Of a stretch of DNA of 37,919 nucleotides, positions 17,342 through 27,078 are shown in pieces. A program made the position numbers and the translations under genes. The stretch's first letter is position 1. Each line of letters starts with the position of its first letter. Source of the DNA: Candidatus Nomurabacteria bacterium (GTDB taxonomy: Bacteria; Patescibacteriota; Minisyncoccia; Phycocordibacterales; UBA9973); the NCBI GenBank assembly GCA_943359365.1, contig CALRHG010000004.1, positions 1 to 37,919 of the forward strand, given 5' to 3'. The notes beneath the pieces are model-generated. The model ran no database searches, was not told the DNA's origin, and was given only the letters and a program-made list of their open reading frames with translations.

Positions 17342-18577
17342 CTAATAAGACGTCGTTTGATTATTTTGCTTAATTTTGTTCAATATAAACAAGCTAATTA
17401 TCAAAAGCACCATCAAAGATATCAAGCCGCTCTGGTAGCCGCGAACTCCCTCACCCATAGTAACTAATGCAATACTCCACAAAACCGGGCCAGTCAAGGT
17501 GGCAAATCTCTCCGCTACTACGTAGTAGCTATAAGAAGATGCCATCAAGTGCGGCGGGGCAAACTCGCTTACCAGGGCTCGGCTTATTCCCCACACCGGC
17601 CCATAAAATATTCCCGCAAACAAGAAAATCGGAATCAATATTTTAAAGTTCGTAACCAAAGCCATAGCTAAAAAGATAAAACACCAGACAAAGATAACTG
17701 CTTTCAATGTTTTCAATTTTCCTTTCTTGTCGGCAATTTTGCCAAAAACTATCGCGCCGATAGCGGCGAGAATTAGGATGCTCGCAGTCAAAAGAGACTT
17801 TACCGTGTCACTCGCGTTGTGCACTACTTCCAAGTAAAGCGGAAAGTTGTTGGCAAATGTGAGCATTGCGTCACTAAACAGAAAATATGCCAGTAAAAAA
17901 AGCGCCAGAGCTTTATTGCTGAAAACTTCCTTGAATAGCAGAAACATATTCGATTTATTTTTTGCCTGAATATTATTTGAGAGCGGATTTTGATTGTCCT
18001 TATAATACAAGAGCATTGGCAACGCCAGCAATCCGAAGATAATAGTTGCCGGAAGCAGAGCCTGCGCTTTTCCCGGATCGCCGAAGAGTGTGAGTCCATT
18101 TACGAAAGGGAGCGTGATCAGAACTCCCACTACTTGCCCGATCGAGTTTGCGCTCTGCCCGATGCCGGATTTCCAGGAACGGTCTTCCGGCCTCGATAGA
18201 TCGTTTAACATCGGGGTAAAATACAAGAAACATACGAGGTAAGAGTAAGTGGATAGTGTGTATAGCATGGTAGTCAGAACTTCTGTGCCGTTTGTGAGCA
18301 TGGCGAGGAGTGCCACCACTACATGCCCCGCAAAAGTGAGCAAAGTCCAGAATCGCAGGCCGGAAAGTTTTAAATTTGTCGCCTCTATTTTCCTGCTGAC
18401 AGAGGGCGCTGTAAAAATAAAAAGAGCCGAAGCGGTGACCAGCGCCATGTTGTACCACCAAGCGGGCCTGCCTTGCTCGACTACCAGCCACTGCGAGAAA
18501 TAAAACAAAAAGGCCATCAAAACGATCGAATTTGCAAAGTCATACAGAGACCAGAGAAATAAACGTTTTGTGTTCAT
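17342..18577 (-). CDS. MFS transporter, UMF1-like
   Basis: LFLWSLYDFANSIVLMAFLFYFSQWLV N-terminus, about 12 hydrophobic segments, FGKIADKKGKLKTL. Confidence 0.82.
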   Translation of the reverse strand: MNTKRLFLWSLYDFANSIVLMAFLFYFSQWLVVEQGRPAWWYNMALVTASALFIFTAPSVSRKIEATNLKLSGLRFWTLLTFAGHVVVALLAMLTNGTEVLTTMLYTLSTYSYLVCFLYFTPMLNDLSRPEDRSWKSGIGQSANSIGQVVGVLITLPFVNGLTLFGDPGKAQALLPATIIFGLLALPMLLYYKDNQNPLSNNIQAKNKSNMFLLFKEVFSNKALALFLLAYFLFSDAMLTFANNFPLYLEVVHNASDTVKSLLTASILILAAIGAIVFGKIADKKGKLKTLKAVIFVWCFIFLAMALVTNFKILIPIFLFAGIFYGPVWGISRALVSEFAPPHLMASSYSYYVVAERFATLTGPVLWSIALVTMGEGVRGYQSGLISLMVLLIISLFILNKIKQNNQTTSY

Positions 18578-18637
18578 GGGATTAATCTTGACAACAAGCT
18601 TGGATTTTTAATTAAAAACTGTTAGTCTAAAACTATT

Positions 18638-18709
18638 GCTCTCGTAGTTCAACGGATAGAATGCTGGCCTGCGAAGCTGGCGATCCAAGTTCGATTCTTG
18701 GCGAGAGCA
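18638..18709 (+). tRNA. tRNA-Arg (anticodon read as GCG)
   Basis: Acceptor GCTCTCG/CGAGAGC, T arm CCAAG-TTCGATT-CTTGG, anticodon loop CTGCGAA on a stem with two G-U pairs; CCA not encoded. Confidence 0.85.
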
Positions 18710-18794
18710 CAAAGTATGGGATACTTTGTGCTGGGCGGAGCGCGACGGCGCGAGCCCGGGTCGGGAAAGTTTTCATCAGAAAACTATTCCTGAC
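18707..18794 (+). repeat. Structured dispersed element, copy 2, overlapping the tRNA-Arg 3' end
   Basis: Same three hairpins as 145-234; first hairpin identical, second and third with paired substitutions. Confidence 0.75.
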
Positions 18795-18801
18795 CGCAAA
18801 A

Positions 18802-19275
18802 CTAAAATCCCAACGCTTCCATTATTTTCTGGGACGCATGTTCTGCCATTTCTTCTTCTGGGACATCTTTGGACAGCATGATGTCTCGGATATCTTCCGC
18901 TGCCGCTTCCTCGATAGGTATTCCCATAATAGGCATAAACATTCTTTCAGTTTTTATAAAAAGCATAGGAGCCAGTTTGTTTTCTCCGGTAGAATCCACC
19001 TGTACCCAGAAAGATTTTATACTGTCGTAAGGAAAAGTCTGGTTTCTTATTTTCAACCCCTTAGAGTTTAGTTCATAAAAGACTGTGTCAGGTTTTTTGA
19101 CCGCAAAGAATCCCAAGAGCACTCCGGAGAGGAAGAGCAATGCCGCGAAAAAATAATTGCCGAAAATAATTGCGGCTATCACGCTGCAGACGATAATGAT
19201 GCCGAGCGCCAAAAACCAATCGGAACTTCGCTCCCGATCTTCATACTCCAAAGCTGACCATTCGAGCTTATCCAT
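18802..19275 (-). CDS. Membrane protein with two TM helices and a PH-like domain (tentative)
   Basis: WSALEYEDRERSSDWFLALGIIIVCSVIAAIIFGNYFFAALLFLSGVLLGFFAVKKPDTVFYELNSKGLKIRNQTFPYDSIKSFWV. Confidence 0.65.
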   Translation of the reverse strand: MDKLEWSALEYEDRERSSDWFLALGIIIVCSVIAAIIFGNYFFAALLFLSGVLLGFFAVKKPDTVFYELNSKGLKIRNQTFPYDSIKSFWVQVDSTGENKLAPMLFIKTERMFMPIMGIPIEEAAAEDIRDIMLSKDVPEEEMAEHASQKIMEALGF

Positions 19276-19322
19276 GCATTAATTTTACCATAGAGTAGAA
19301 GATTTTAGCAAAGTAATGTAGA

Positions 19323-20582
19323 ATGTTTGGGCGCATGAAAATCAAAGATTCGAAAAATCCTCTTACTCTCGTCATTTTTGGCGCCACAGGCAACCTGTAT
19401 TCCGACAAGCTGGCGAAAGCTCTCTATATCCTATTTGAGCGGAATAAACTGCCCGATGAATTTGCCATCATTGCTTTTGCCCGCAGAGATCTGAGCAATA
19501 AAGATTTTCGCCTATTCACCAAAGAAAGTATTATCAAGAGAGGAGAGATTGATGTTTCCAAACTAGACCAATTTTTGGAACACCTGCAATATTTTAAGGG
19601 TGATTTTGAAGAGCCTGAAGATTTCATCAGACTCAAAAATTTTATTTCTAGTTTTTTCTCCGCTCAAGTAAACGGGCGCATACTTCTGCACATAGCCACT
19701 GCTTCAAAGCTCTATGAAAAAATATTTAAAAATATGCAATCTGCTGGGATAGCGGCAATGAATGAAAAAACCGGCATTCTAATCGAAAAACCTTTCGGGA
19801 AAAGCGAATCAGATGCTAAGCACTTGCAGTCGATCATATCCGGCATTTTCAAGGAGGAAAATATATTTCACGTAGATCATTACTTAGCGAAAGAAGCTGC
19901 TCAAGGTATTCTTGATTTTGAATGGAATGAAAAAAATATCGAAAAAATCAAAGTAATTTTTCATGAGAGCAATTTGGTCGGCTCCCGCGGCGCTTCATAC
20001 GATACCTTCGGCGCTTTTGCCGATGTCGGGCAAAATCACATGCTGGAGCTTTTAGCATTTGCCATTATGGACAGACCGCGCAAATTTGATTCGGAGCATA
20101 TTCGCGTCGCTCGAGCAGAAGCTTTGAGTAGTCTATACATTGACCAGAACCTTAAAATAACCAAAGGCCAGTATGAAGGCTACACTTCCGAGACGGGGGT
20201 GGATCCACACTCCGCTACCGAAACATTTTTCAGAGTATTTCTGCGCTCAAAGAACCCCGATTTCTCAAATGTCAGCTTTGAGCTTGAGAGCGGGAAGGGG
20301 CTTGTCAATATGCATTCAAATATAACCAGCACGACAGTGGCCGCCCTAATTTATTTTAGGAGTGGAGAGAAGAAAGAATTGAAGATCCAGCCGGTGCCTG
20401 GTACTATATATGAGTCATACACTGGGGTTTATGCGAATGCTTTGGCGGGGGATCAGACTCTTTTTGCGAGCATTGAAGAAATTATTTTAGAATGGAAACT
20501 CGCAGACGAGCTCTTCCAAAAATGGAAAAATATTCCGCTTTTAATTTATCAAAAAGGCGCTATCGCAGACTCTATAAAATAA
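19323..20582 (+). CDS. zwf: Glucose-6-phosphate dehydrogenase
   Basis: TLVIFGATGNLYSDKLAKALYIL, HVDHYLAKEAAQGIL, SYTGVYANALAGDQTLFAS; ATG at 19335 also possible. Confidence 0.93.
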   Translation: MFGRMKIKDSKNPLTLVIFGATGNLYSDKLAKALYILFERNKLPDEFAIIAFARRDLSNKDFRLFTKESIIKRGEIDVSKLDQFLEHLQYFKGDFEEPEDFIRLKNFISSFFSAQVNGRILLHIATASKLYEKIFKNMQSAGIAAMNEKTGILIEKPFGKSESDAKHLQSIISGIFKEENIFHVDHYLAKEAAQGILDFEWNEKNIEKIKVIFHESNLVGSRGASYDTFGAFADVGQNHMLELLAFAIMDRPRKFDSEHIRVARAEALSSLYIDQNLKITKGQYEGYTSETGVDPHSATETFFRVFLRSKNPDFSNVSFELESGKGLVNMHSNITSTTVAALIYFRSGEKKELKIQPVPGTIYESYTGVYANALAGDQTLFASIEEIILEWKLADELFQKWKNIPLLIYQKGAIADSIK

Positions 20583-20593
20583 AAAATATAATC

Positions 20594-21538
20594 ATGAAAA
20601 AAGAATTAGGCTACATCGGACTGGGAAAAATGGGCAAAAATATGGTTTTTCGGCTTTTAACAAATAATTGGAAAATAGTTGCATATGATACAGATGAAGG
20701 AAGTGTAAAAGAAGTAGAGACACAAGGCGCCATCGGCGCATCAGGCATCAAAGAGTTAGTTTCAAAACTTTCTGCGCCCAGAACTGTGTGGCTCATGGTT
20801 CCGCATAAAATAGTTGGGGAAGTTGTAAATGAATTAGTTCCGCTTCTTGCTAAAGGCGACTTGATAATTGATGGCGGAAATTCGCCGTATCAGGAATCAA
20901 TAAAAAGATCGAAAGAACTCGCGAAACAGGGGATTGAATTTTTAGATATAGGAGTTTCCGGTGGTCCGCAGGGCGCACTCGACGGAGCTTGCATGATGGC
21001 AGGCGGTAAAAAAGAATTGTATGACAGGTTGGAGGCTGCCGGATTTTTCGCCGATACTTGCGTGCCGAAGGGGTTCGGATACATGGGGGGAGCCGGCGCG
21101 GGCCATTTTGTAAAAATGGTTCATAACGGCATCGAGTACGGCATGATGCAGTCGATTGCGGAGGGCTTCGACCTGATGAGGCACACAAAAGAATTCGGCA
21201 ATGATTTTTCTCTTGATCTAGAAAAAATAACTGAAGTTTATTCTCACGGAAGCGTCATTACTTCCAGTTTGGTTTCATGGATGCATAACGGATATAAGAA
21301 ATACGGCAAAGACCTGAATGAAATTTCCGGGCGAGCTTCTCATTTAGGCGAAGGGAAGTGGACTCTTGAAGCCGGAAAAAGAGAAAATATATCTATGCCT
21401 GCCATTCAAACCGCTTTAGGCGTCCGTGAGGCATCACAAAAAAATCCTTCATATCAGGGTAAAGTAGTTTCAACATTGCGTGGAGAATTCGGCCAGCACA
21501 TAGTCAAAAGAGGGGACGATGAGCCGGAAGTGCTATAA
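20594..21538 (+). CDS. gnd: 6-phosphogluconate dehydrogenase, short form
   Basis: MKKELGYIGLGKMGKNMVFRL, LIIDGGNSPYQES, DIGVSGGPQGALDGACMMAGG, FVKMVHNGIEYGMMQSIAEG. Confidence 0.93.
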   Translation: MKKELGYIGLGKMGKNMVFRLLTNNWKIVAYDTDEGSVKEVETQGAIGASGIKELVSKLSAPRTVWLMVPHKIVGEVVNELVPLLAKGDLIIDGGNSPYQESIKRSKELAKQGIEFLDIGVSGGPQGALDGACMMAGGKKELYDRLEAAGFFADTCVPKGFGYMGGAGAGHFVKMVHNGIEYGMMQSIAEGFDLMRHTKEFGNDFSLDLEKITEVYSHGSVITSSLVSWMHNGYKKYGKDLNEISGRASHLGEGKWTLEAGKRENISMPAIQTALGVREASQKNPSYQGKVVSTLRGEFGQHIVKRGDDEPEVL

Positions 21539-21545
21539 TAAAAAA

Positions 21546-22172
21546 ATGAAAATTATCGAAATCTCTCTGCCTCTAAATAACAATACGCCAGTTTATCCTG
21601 GGAATGTTCCTTTATCTGTTTCCATTCATAAAAAAATGCCGGAATATGCGACGACTCTCTCCGCAATATCTTTCGGCTCTCATAGCGGCACGCACATCGA
21701 TGCTCCGGCGCATGCGGTGGAAGGTGCGGCAACTTTAGACAAAATTCCTCTCGAAAATTTTATCGGGCAGTGCAGAGTTCTAGATTTTTCTAAAGAAACT
21801 GGCGAAGCCGTCAGTAAAAATTTTTTGGAATCTAAAAAAATACAATCAGGTGAGCGGGTTCTTTTAAAAACAAAAAATTCAGTAAGAGGCTTTAAAGAAT
21901 TTTACGATGATTACGTATATTTAGACGGCGATGCGGCAGATTATCTGTCGAGTCTTGCCGTGACTCTAGTTGGCATCGATTCTCTTTCCATAAAAAAGCG
22001 CGGAGGCACAGACCACCGTCCGCACACTTCTTTGCTTGCGAAAAATATTCCTATTATTGAAGGATTGGATCTCTCGAAAGTGGCAGAAGGTGAATATGAA
22101 CTTATTTGTTTGCCGCTAAACTTTACTGGGATAGACGGCGCGCCAGCGCGAGCGGTGCTGATAGAAAAATAA
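21546..22172 (+). CDS. Cyclase-family metal-dependent hydrolase (kynurenine formamidase-like)
   Basis: SHSGTHIDAPAHAVEGAATLDKIPLE matches the HxGTHxDxPxH signature; start at 21546. Confidence 0.88.
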   Translation: MKIIEISLPLNNNTPVYPGNVPLSVSIHKKMPEYATTLSAISFGSHSGTHIDAPAHAVEGAATLDKIPLENFIGQCRVLDFSKETGEAVSKNFLESKKIQSGERVLLKTKNSVRGFKEFYDDYVYLDGDAADYLSSLAVTLVGIDSLSIKKRGGTDHRPHTSLLAKNIPIIEGLDLSKVAEGEYELICLPLNFTGIDGAPARAVLIEK

Positions 22173-22179
22173 AAATTTT

Positions 22180-22713
22180 CTATACAAAATGAGCTTTTTT
22201 ATAGCGGAAGCTTGCTGCTGCGCGAACTATCAATCTAAAAATAATAAAGACAATTATTGCTGTTAGGGGGCTTATGGACAATAAAGAAACTGCCCCAACT
22301 AAAATAATTGAAAATACTGCCTCCAAAATATTGAAGTTCATCCATGTATCTACAAATAATTTATCTACCCCCGTAGGTTTGTATTCATGTCGGGAACTCC
22401 AGAGCCACAGATAATCCAGAATTTTAAAGATGATAAAAATACTCAGGAAGTATGTGATTGTCAGCTGTGTCGCGTATATATAAAGGAAAAGAATAAACAT
22501 CAGGCTCAAATCCAGGAAAACGTCGATTTCGCGCTTGGGCGGGAATTTTTTTAATGAAGGAGAATAGTCTATCCAATAATCCACAATATCGAGATACACA
22601 AAGATAAAAGCGATGTATTGCCATGGATGCACAAGGACGGGCCACCATTGGAAACCAAGACCGAGAACAATTCCAACCATTATATCGATAAATTTCAAAC
22701 TGAAATTTTTCAT
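22180..22713 (-). CDS. Integral membrane protein, unknown
   Basis: Several hydrophobic segments; perfect TATAAT 6 nt before the ATG. Confidence 0.7.
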   Translation of the reverse strand: MKNFSLKFIDIMVGIVLGLGFQWWPVLVHPWQYIAFIFVYLDIVDYWIDYSPSLKKFPPKREIDVFLDLSLMFILFLYIYATQLTITYFLSIFIIFKILDYLWLWSSRHEYKPTGVDKLFVDTWMNFNILEAVFSIILVGAVSLLSISPLTAIIVFIIFRLIVRAAASFRYKKAHFV

Positions 22714-22841
22714 GTTTGTATTATATCAGATTTTTTTGCGGACAGTCTTGTAAGTAGTTGGAAATTAGTAAATGATTCACAATTTTTTAGTTGCAGGTTT
22801 TATGGTATCATCTAGATATTATTATTTAATATAAATGAATT

Positions 22842-23204
22842 ATGACCGAGAAGTTATTTAATCCAGAAAACGAAAACATAAGGAATCCAGAATTTTTTGC
22901 TAATCAAATCAGAGTAATTTCTGAACAATTAGAAAAACTATATGGAGACATAAAAAAAGTCAGAAGTGATGGCAACATCCGCGACGGATCCTTTTTAAGG
23001 ATACTGTTTGATGCTCTTTTCAAAGGAGGTGGAGAAATTAAATTAAATGCAAGAAGCAAAGAAGAAGCCGAAGAGGCTATCGCTTCTCATGTTGCCTTGG
23101 CAGAAAAGTTCATAAATTTGGGAATAGTGTCACTATTTTCAATAGAAGAAAATGAGGGTCAATTTTTTGTGGTTGTTAAGGTAAGTATCCAGGAAAAAGC
23201 ATAG
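22842..23204 (+). CDS. Hypothetical protein
   Basis: 120-aa ORF, -10-like TATAAA 6 nt upstream of the ATG. Confidence 0.55.
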   Translation: MTEKLFNPENENIRNPEFFANQIRVISEQLEKLYGDIKKVRSDGNIRDGSFLRILFDALFKGGGEIKLNARSKEEAEEAIASHVALAEKFINLGIVSLFSIEENEGQFFVVVKVSIQEKA

Positions 23205-23290
23205 TTCAGCAAAAACTGGTGTATTCCTAGTTATTTCGCCAGAATTCAATCATGGGTTTGATGCACGCAGTTTTTCACTTCACATCTAGG

Positions 23291-23375
23291 CGGAGACGGT
23301 GAGATTCGAACTCACGGCCCCTTGCGGAGCTCTCGTTTTCAAGACGAGCGCGTTAGACCTCTCTGCCACGTCTCC
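23291..23375 (-). tRNA. tRNA-Ser (UGA)
   Basis: Acceptor GGAGACG/CGTCTCC, long variable arm, anticodon loop TTGAAAA, T loop TTCGAAT. Confidence 0.95.
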
Positions 23376-23406
23376 GCCAAAATGTCAAGTCCATTCTATT
23401 CTACTT

Positions 23407-23646
23407 TTATTTTATCGATCCCCAAGCCTTTCTAAAGTCTCCTTTTACATCTTCCCAACTTTTTTTGGCTATTCTGAAAAGGTAAAAAATTTCCAAAATT
23501 CCCACAGTATTTAATATAATCAGCGCGACGAACCATTTCTTATGGTTGTGTTTGCAGGCTGTCCAGGCAGCGTACAATTTCCACGGAATAGTCCAAAGAA
23601 CCAAGACTAATATGAGTATATTAAAAGAAAGCGGCAATTCAGACAT
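23407..23646 (-). CDS. Small two-TM protein, DUF5652-like
   Basis: LWTIPWKLYAAWTACKHNHKKWFVALIILNTVGILEIFYLFRIAKK. Confidence 0.75.
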   Translation of the reverse strand: MSELPLSFNILILVLVLWTIPWKLYAAWTACKHNHKKWFVALIILNTVGILEIFYLFRIAKKSWEDVKGDFRKAWGSIK

Positions 23647-23691
23647 TGCAAAATCATATCAGAAAAATTGTATTTATGCTAGTATGTACGC

Positions 23692-24129
23692 ATGAAATTT
23701 TTAGGCATTGATTACGGGACGAAAAGGATCGGCGTGGCGGTTAGCGACGTTAATGGAACTTTGGCGACCCCAAGAGAAATCGTTATGAACGATGCGGATG
23801 TTTTGAAAAAATTCGGGGAGATTATAGCAAAAGAAAATATTTCGGAAATAGTAATAGGGGAATCCGTAGATTTTTCCGGAAAGTTAAATGCGCTGTCGGG
23901 AAGGATAGAAGTTTTTATTTTAGAGCTTACAGAAAAATTTGGGTTGCCTATTCATAAACAAAAAGAATTTTTGACATCGGTGGAGGCGCGAAGGGGGAGC
24001 GTGGGAAAAGCAGAACAGAGCCAATCGCAGGCGCATAGCAAAGTGAAACAAATAAAAAGCGGGCGAGCAGATGCGAAAGCGGCAGCAATCATTTTGCAGA
24101 GATATTTGGACAAAATAAATAAAAAATAA
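23692..24129 (+). CDS. ruvX: Putative pre-16S rRNA nuclease RuvX/YqgF
   Basis: MKFLGIDYGTKRIGVAVSD, IVIGES, C-terminal DAKAAAIILQRYLD. Confidence 0.93.
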   Translation: MKFLGIDYGTKRIGVAVSDVNGTLATPREIVMNDADVLKKFGEIIAKENISEIVIGESVDFSGKLNALSGRIEVFILELTEKFGLPIHKQKEFLTSVEARRGSVGKAEQSQSQAHSKVKQIKSGRADAKAAAIILQRYLDKINKK

Positions 24130-24133
24130 TATT

Positions 24134-24463
24134 ATGATTTCTTTCGAAGATTTTGCAAAAGTTGATATCACGGTTGGGAAAATTATTTCTGCGGAAAAAA
24201 TTCCGGAGACGGATAAATTGCTTAAATTGTCGGTTGATTTAGGAGAGGCGAAGCCGCGTCAGATAGTTTCAGGAATTTCTTTAAGTTTTCCAGATTGCGC
24301 GGTTTTGGTAGGTAAGAAATGTATGTTTATAGTTAATTTAGAACCGCGGATGATCCGGGGGATTGAAAGCCAGGGCATGATTCTCACGGTTTCCGACCAA
24401 GAAGGCAAGCTTAATCTTCTTTTTACAGATGAGGGGATTCCTGTCGGCACTAGGGTTAAATAA
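24134..24463 (+). CDS. tRNA-binding (OB-fold) protein, MetG C-terminus/CsaA-like
   Basis: FAKVDITVGKIISAEKIPETDKLLKLSVDLGEAKPRQIVSGIS...LEPRMIRGIESQGMIL. Confidence 0.9.
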   Translation: MISFEDFAKVDITVGKIISAEKIPETDKLLKLSVDLGEAKPRQIVSGISLSFPDCAVLVGKKCMFIVNLEPRMIRGIESQGMILTVSDQEGKLNLLFTDEGIPVGTRVK

Positions 24464-24512
24464 GGGTCTTAAGATAGTAGCTAGAAAAACCAGAATATCG
24501 TACAATATTGGT

Positions 24513-25607
24513 ATGTTGAGTAATTTGTTCAATAAATTTTTCCGCAGGTTCTTTCCCGTGCCAGCTTTTCTCTCGACGCCTTCTTTCGGTTTAGATATCT
24601 CAGATGAATCATTAAAATTCGTAGAGCTTGTAAACACAAAAAATGGCCTTCGAGTGGGCCGGCACGGGGAGCGAGTCATCCCGCCGGGAATCATCGAGTC
24701 AGGCAAGATTAAAAATCAAAAAAAGATGGAAGAAATTTTGCTGGCCCTTAAAAAAGAGGAAGGGGTAAAATCAGTTCGTGTCTCTTTGCCGGAAGAGCAA
24801 GTGTATCTTTACAAACTCAGGTTGGAAAAATTAGGCTTGGAGCACATCAGGGAGAGCATAGAGCTTACCCTGGAAGAGCATATCCCCATAAAGGCGCTCG
24901 ATGCCATCTTTGATTATGAAATAATAGGCCAGGATGCAGAGAGCCTCGAGCTGCAAGTGGCAGCCATCCCCAAAAATGTGATCGAAAGCTATCTCTCCAT
25001 CTTTCAGAATGCAGAGATTAGAGTCCAGTCTTTTGAGCTTGAAGCCCAGGCGATCGCCCGAGCGGTGGTCAAAGACGGAGATATGGAAACTTATATGATT
25101 GTGGATTTTGGAGAAAAACGCACAGGCATTTTTATCGTCTCGCGCGGAGTTGTTATGTTTACTTCCACGCTAGATGTGGGCGGGGTCATGCTTACCGACA
25201 TGATTGCCAAGAATTTCAAAATAAGTTTCGCAGAAGCGGAGAAAATGAAACGAAAGTATGGGCTGGAGCGCAACACTCCGAACAAAGAGCTTTTTTCCGT
25301 GCTTTTAAACAGCGTGTCTATTTTGCGGGACGATATCGTGAAACATTTTTTATACTGGCATACCCATAAAGACGAAGAGGGCAAAAACAATCCGGCAATT
25401 AAGAAAATAATTCTCTGCGGCGGAGATTCTAATTTGATAGGTCTTTCTGAATATTTTTCCGTCAGTATGAAAAATACGGTGGAGATGGCAAATGTCTGGG
25501 TTAATATAGCCGACACGGCAAATTATATTCCGGATATAGGTTTCAAGCAGGCGCTTTCATTTTCTGCAGCTTTAGGGCTCGCTCTGCGGGATTACAACAA
25601 TAATTAA
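24513..25607 (+). CDS. pilM: Type IV pilus assembly ATPase-fold protein PilM
   Basis: FGLDISDESLKFVEL, RVSLPEEQVYLYKLRLEKL, MIVDFGEKRTGIFIVSRGVVMFTSTLDVGG, LCGGDSNLIGLSEYF; start at 24513. Confidence 0.9.
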   Translation: MLSNLFNKFFRRFFPVPAFLSTPSFGLDISDESLKFVELVNTKNGLRVGRHGERVIPPGIIESGKIKNQKKMEEILLALKKEEGVKSVRVSLPEEQVYLYKLRLEKLGLEHIRESIELTLEEHIPIKALDAIFDYEIIGQDAESLELQVAAIPKNVIESYLSIFQNAEIRVQSFELEAQAIARAVVKDGDMETYMIVDFGEKRTGIFIVSRGVVMFTSTLDVGGVMLTDMIAKNFKISFAEAEKMKRKYGLERNTPNKELFSVLLNSVSILRDDIVKHFLYWHTHKDEEGKNNPAIKKIILCGGDSNLIGLSEYFSVSMKNTVEMANVWVNIADTANYIPDIGFKQALSFSAALGLALRDYNNN

Positions 25608-25611
25608 TCGG

Positions 25612-26214
25612 ATGATCAACTTAATTCCAAAAGAAGAGAAGAAGAAAATAAATAGGGGTTTTTACTATAGGCTCTCGGTGGTTTATCTGATGGCGCTTTC
25701 TTTTCCGATCCTGATTTGTCTGGCGGTCATGATACCTTCTTATTTCCTTGTACGAATCAAAGGAGACCTGATAGAAAAAAAATTGGCAGTGCAAAAAGCA
25801 GAGCCTGTGCCTCTCCTCGACCAAGAGACGCTTCGGGTGATCACCGACTTGAACCATAAGCTCAATATCGTCAAAAATGCGGAGAATAATAAATTTGTTG
25901 TTTCCCAAAAAATTATAAATGCGATTGTTCTAAAAAAGATGCCTGATATCAAAATTACCGATATTGCTTTTAAAAATATCGAGCGAATAACGGAAGAAGA
26001 GATAGTTGTACAAGATAAAAAAATAAGCATCCAGGGTATCGCGCCTTCCCGCCCTCGTTTGCTTTTGTTCCGGCAAATACTCGAAGACGATGCTAATTTT
26101 CAGGATGTTGACTTGCCGATTTCGAATTTTATCAAAGGGTCCAACATACAATTTTATTTAAGCTTAACCCCCCGCGCAGGCGGTGAAGATGCGTCTCCTA
26201 TCCATATCCAATAA
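25612..26214 (+). CDS. PilN-like protein
   Basis: N-terminal INLIPKEEKKK plus one TM helix; follows pilM. Confidence 0.75.
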   Translation: MINLIPKEEKKKINRGFYYRLSVVYLMALSFPILICLAVMIPSYFLVRIKGDLIEKKLAVQKAEPVPLLDQETLRVITDLNHKLNIVKNAENNKFVVSQKIINAIVLKKMPDIKITDIAFKNIERITEEEIVVQDKKISIQGIAPSRPRLLLFRQILEDDANFQDVDLPISNFIKGSNIQFYLSLTPRAGGEDASPIHIQ

Positions 26215-26215
26215 T

Positions 26216-26755
26216 ATGAAAAATAATTTTCCCAAAATACCGTTTTTCTTCTCTATAATATTTTTCTTGTTTTCCTGCACCGTCTTTTTATTTTTTTACA
26301 AGGCGATAGAAAGCAACGAAAAAGAATCGCAGAAAAAAGAAGGGGAGTGGCAGGCTGAAACAAAGAGAAGGGATGAAATAAAAGCTCTTGATCGCTCAGT
26401 CAAGCTAATAGAGCTCGAGAGAGCGGAGCTGGAAACGCATTTTGCGAATAATTCCGACATTGTGCGTTTTCTGGATACTATTGAAGGTTTGGCGCCCCGC
26501 TCGGGGGCTAAAGCTGAGGTTACTTCTGTCGACCCTTCGGAAGACCATACGGAGCTCACGATTAATATGAAAGCGTCGGGTCCTTTTGACACCCTTTACA
26601 AATTTTTAACACTGCTGGAAAATTCTCCGTACGAGCTCGAGTTTGTCGAAATGGACATCCAAAGGACAGCAAGTCTGGACTCAGAGAAACCAAATAGCGC
26701 CAATGATGATTGGGAGGCTTTATTTAAAATAAAGCTTTTAAGTTTTGTAAAGTAA
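26216..26755 (+). CDS. PilO-like protein
   Basis: N-terminal TM then coiled coil; follows the pilN-like gene (stop 26214, ATG 26216). Confidence 0.65.
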   Translation: MKNNFPKIPFFFSIIFFLFSCTVFLFFYKAIESNEKESQKKEGEWQAETKRRDEIKALDRSVKLIELERAELETHFANNSDIVRFLDTIEGLAPRSGAKAEVTSVDPSEDHTELTINMKASGPFDTLYKFLTLLENSPYELEFVEMDIQRTASLDSEKPNSANDDWEALFKIKLLSFVK

Positions 26756-26766
26756 CTATAAAAATC

Positions 26767-27078
26767 ATGAAAAATTTTTTCAAAAAAGAAAAGAGTTTCA
26801 AAAAAGAACAAGATAGCTTATGGTCTCATATAAATCTATACTGGAAACTAGCCGTTTTTTTTATGTTTGTAGCCACAATATTCTCTTTCTTTTTTGGCTA
26901 CTCTCTTTTTAAAAAAATAAACAAAGAACCGGCAATTGATGCGAGCGGGGCAAGCGGTCAAGTCGAAGCGGCGAAGAAAGAGGAGATAAAAAAAGTGCTT
27001 GAGTATTTTTCAAAGCGCGAAGAAAAATCATCGGAGATAATAAATTCCCCTTCACCTATCACTGACCCGTCTATTTAA
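26767..27078 (+). CDS. Small single-TM protein at the end of the pilMNO cluster
   Basis: 103 aa, TM FFMFVATIFSFFFGYSLF. Confidence 0.6.
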   Translation: MKNFFKKEKSFKKEQDSLWSHINLYWKLAVFFMFVATIFSFFFGYSLFKKINKEPAIDASGASGQVEAAKKEEIKKVLEYFSKREEKSSEIINSPSPITDPSI

